From assembly GCA_012838685.1 (NCBI GenBank), contig DUOU01000110.1, forward strand, positions 1 through 8,286: a DNA stretch of 8,286 bases, written 5' to 3'. The first letter of the stretch is position 1, and each line of letters opens with the position of its first letter. The translations under genes were made by a program, and so were the position numbers. This document shows, in pieces, positions 7,878-8,286 of this stretch. The stretch comes from Bacteroidota bacterium. Lineage in GTDB: Bacteria > Bacteroidota > Bacteroidia > Bacteroidales > VadinHA17. Below the pieces are notes generated by a model. That model saw nothing but the letters and a program-made list of their open reading frames with translations. It made no database searches and was not told the origin of the DNA.

Positions 7878-8070
7878 CCTTATTCTTTTCTACAAGCAGT
7901 TCTTTAACCGATACTTCCAAAATTTCAGCAATCTCATAAAGGATTTCAAGTCTTGGTTGTTGTCGGTTTTGAACATAACCATTAACCATGTTGTAACTCT
8001 TTCCGAGTTTGTCAGCCAACCAAGTTTGCTTAATTCCCTTTTCGTCCAGTACTTCTTTTATTCTGTTCAT
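7867..8070 (-). CDS. Xre-family helix-turn-helix regulator, probable controller of the R-M/SIR2-HerA operon
   Basis: This 67-residue protein is almost entirely one Cro/C1-type helix-turn-helix domain. The turn lies at about residues 15-36: QTWLADKLGKS forms helix 2 and the turn, and SYNMVNGYVQNRQQP forms the recognition helix and the conserved N-R-x-x-P end. A last amphipathic helix (LEILYEIAEILEVSVKELL) packs the fold, followed by a short charged tail. There is no ligand-binding or protease domain, so it resembles the small controller (C) proteins of restriction-modification systems, which bind their own promoter as dimers. It is the first gene of the operon, and its stop overlaps the start of res by 11 bp, so the two are likely translationally coupled. 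The ATG at 8070 sits about 22 bp past a TAnnTTTG promoter box and no upstream start is needed. The DNA-binding role is strong; the autoregulatory controller role is inferred from size and position. Confidence 0.9.
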   Translation of the reverse strand: MNRIKEVLDEKGIKQTWLADKLGKSYNMVNGYVQNRQQPRLEILYEIAEILEVSVKELLVEKNKDAE

Positions 8071-8092
8071 TGACTTTTAAATTATCAAGTTG

Positions 8093-8100
8093 CAAAAATA
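8093..8100 (-). promoter_or_regulatory. Predicted Bacteroidota -7 promoter box for the operon
   Basis: Read on the minus strand this is TATTTTTG, a perfect match to the Bacteroidota -7 consensus TAnnTTTG. It ends 22 bp before the xre ATG, which would give a leader of only about 15-20 bases. It is the only match I found on the minus strand between 8071 and 8286. The usual TTTG-like -33 box at 19-21 bp spacing is not clear; the nearest TTG (8128-8130) is about 27 bp upstream, and another TTTG lies too close. This could mean a weak promoter or one that needs an activator. Confidence 0.5.
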
Positions 8101-8109
8101 GCAAATTGT

Positions 8110-8143
8110 ATTATTTATCTCACTTTTCAAGATATAAATAAAT
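8110..8143. promoter_or_regulatory. AT-rich imperfect inverted repeat, candidate Xre operator
   Basis: On the plus strand, ATTATTTATCT (8110-8120) is mirrored by AGATATAAATAAAT (8130-8143). The arms pair over ten positions (AGATAAATAA against its complement) once a two-base AT bulge in the right arm is allowed, around a 9-base centre. It lies about 10 bp upstream of the predicted -7 box, in the region where a -33 element would be expected, so a dimeric Xre protein bound here could block or recruit RNA polymerase. The AT-rich composition makes a chance match plausible. Confidence 0.3.
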
Positions 8144-8160
8144 CAAAAACTTATCAACAA

Positions 8161-8286
8161 TGTACGGTGTGTGTCGGAAAAATGAAGGCTCTTTTGGCTT
8201 TGCGAAGCATTGGTCTTTGTGTGTCGGGCAAAGACAAATGTGCCTGAATGTGGGGAGGATTCTTCTTTTCCTTTTTTGTCTTTATG
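8161..8286. repeat. Non-coding right flank with repeated motifs
   Basis: No start-to-stop gene is supported. TGTGTGTCGG occurs twice in direct orientation (8168-8177 and 8218-8227), exactly 50 bp apart. GTCTTTG (8213-8219) and CAAAGAC (8229-8235) form a 7-bp stem around a 9-base loop. TGCGAAGCATTGG (8201-8213) echoes TGCGAAGGGTTGG (279-291) beyond the other end of the operon at 11 of 13 positions. A minus-strand frame is open from the window edge to about 8148, but it is low in plausibility as protein and lies across these repeats. It is best read as dispersed intergenic repeat DNA flanking the defence operon. Confidence 0.35.

Noticed and set aside
8148..8286. 3' part of an upstream minus-strand gene entering at the right edge
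   Set aside because: One frame is open to the window edge, but it crosses direct and inverted repeats, lacks any recognisable motif, and would end immediately beside the xre promoter; not enough to call a gene.
1..8286. CRISPR array, tRNA, rRNA or transposase
   Set aside because: No regularly spaced repeats, tRNA-like cloverleaf, rRNA signature or transposase motif was seen on either strand.

Overview
The window is AT-rich (lines I hand-counted range from about 20% to 47% G+C, mostly in the 30s) and looks like an accessory defence island of a Bacteroidota bacterium. The reasons are weak or absent Shine-Dalgarno sequences, a perfect TAnnTTTG promoter hexamer-equivalent ahead of the first gene, and outer intergenic stretches that resemble dispersed intergenic repeats I associate with this phylum (the last point is recall, not a search).

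All five convincing genes lie on the minus strand and read from right to left as one tightly packed unit: a small Xre-family regulator (7867-8070), a type III restriction Res-like helicase-nuclease (4989-7877), a beta-class adenine methyltransferase Mod (3087-4985), a SIR2-family protein (2055-3083) and a HerA-type ATPase (299-2050). The first junction overlaps by 11 bp and the other three are gaps of 3, 3 and 4 bp. I found no internal match to the Bacteroidota promoter in the short stretches checked upstream of the SIR2 and herA starts, so one polycistronic message from the promoter at about 8093-8100 is the simplest reading.

Functionally the operon joins two defence modules. Res and Mod together form a type III restriction-modification system: Mod methylates and recognises a site, and Res hydrolyses ATP and cuts unmodified DNA. 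SIR2 plus HerA is the known two-gene SIR2-HerA (Nezha) anti-phage module, in which an NAD-consuming SIR2 protein is assembled with a HerA hexamer. The Xre protein is the size and type of an R-M controller protein and probably times expression. The notable inference is that restriction and a cell-level NAD-depletion response may be co-regulated or even functionally coupled.

The flanks hold no credible gene. Bases 1-298, downstream of herA, contain a large imperfect inverted repeat (9-140) and smaller hairpins. Bases 8071-8286, upstream of xre, hold the promoter, an AT-rich inverted repeat that could be an operator, and G+T-rich repeated motifs that partly echo the left flank. The window ends in non-coding sequence on both sides, so what lies beyond is unknown.
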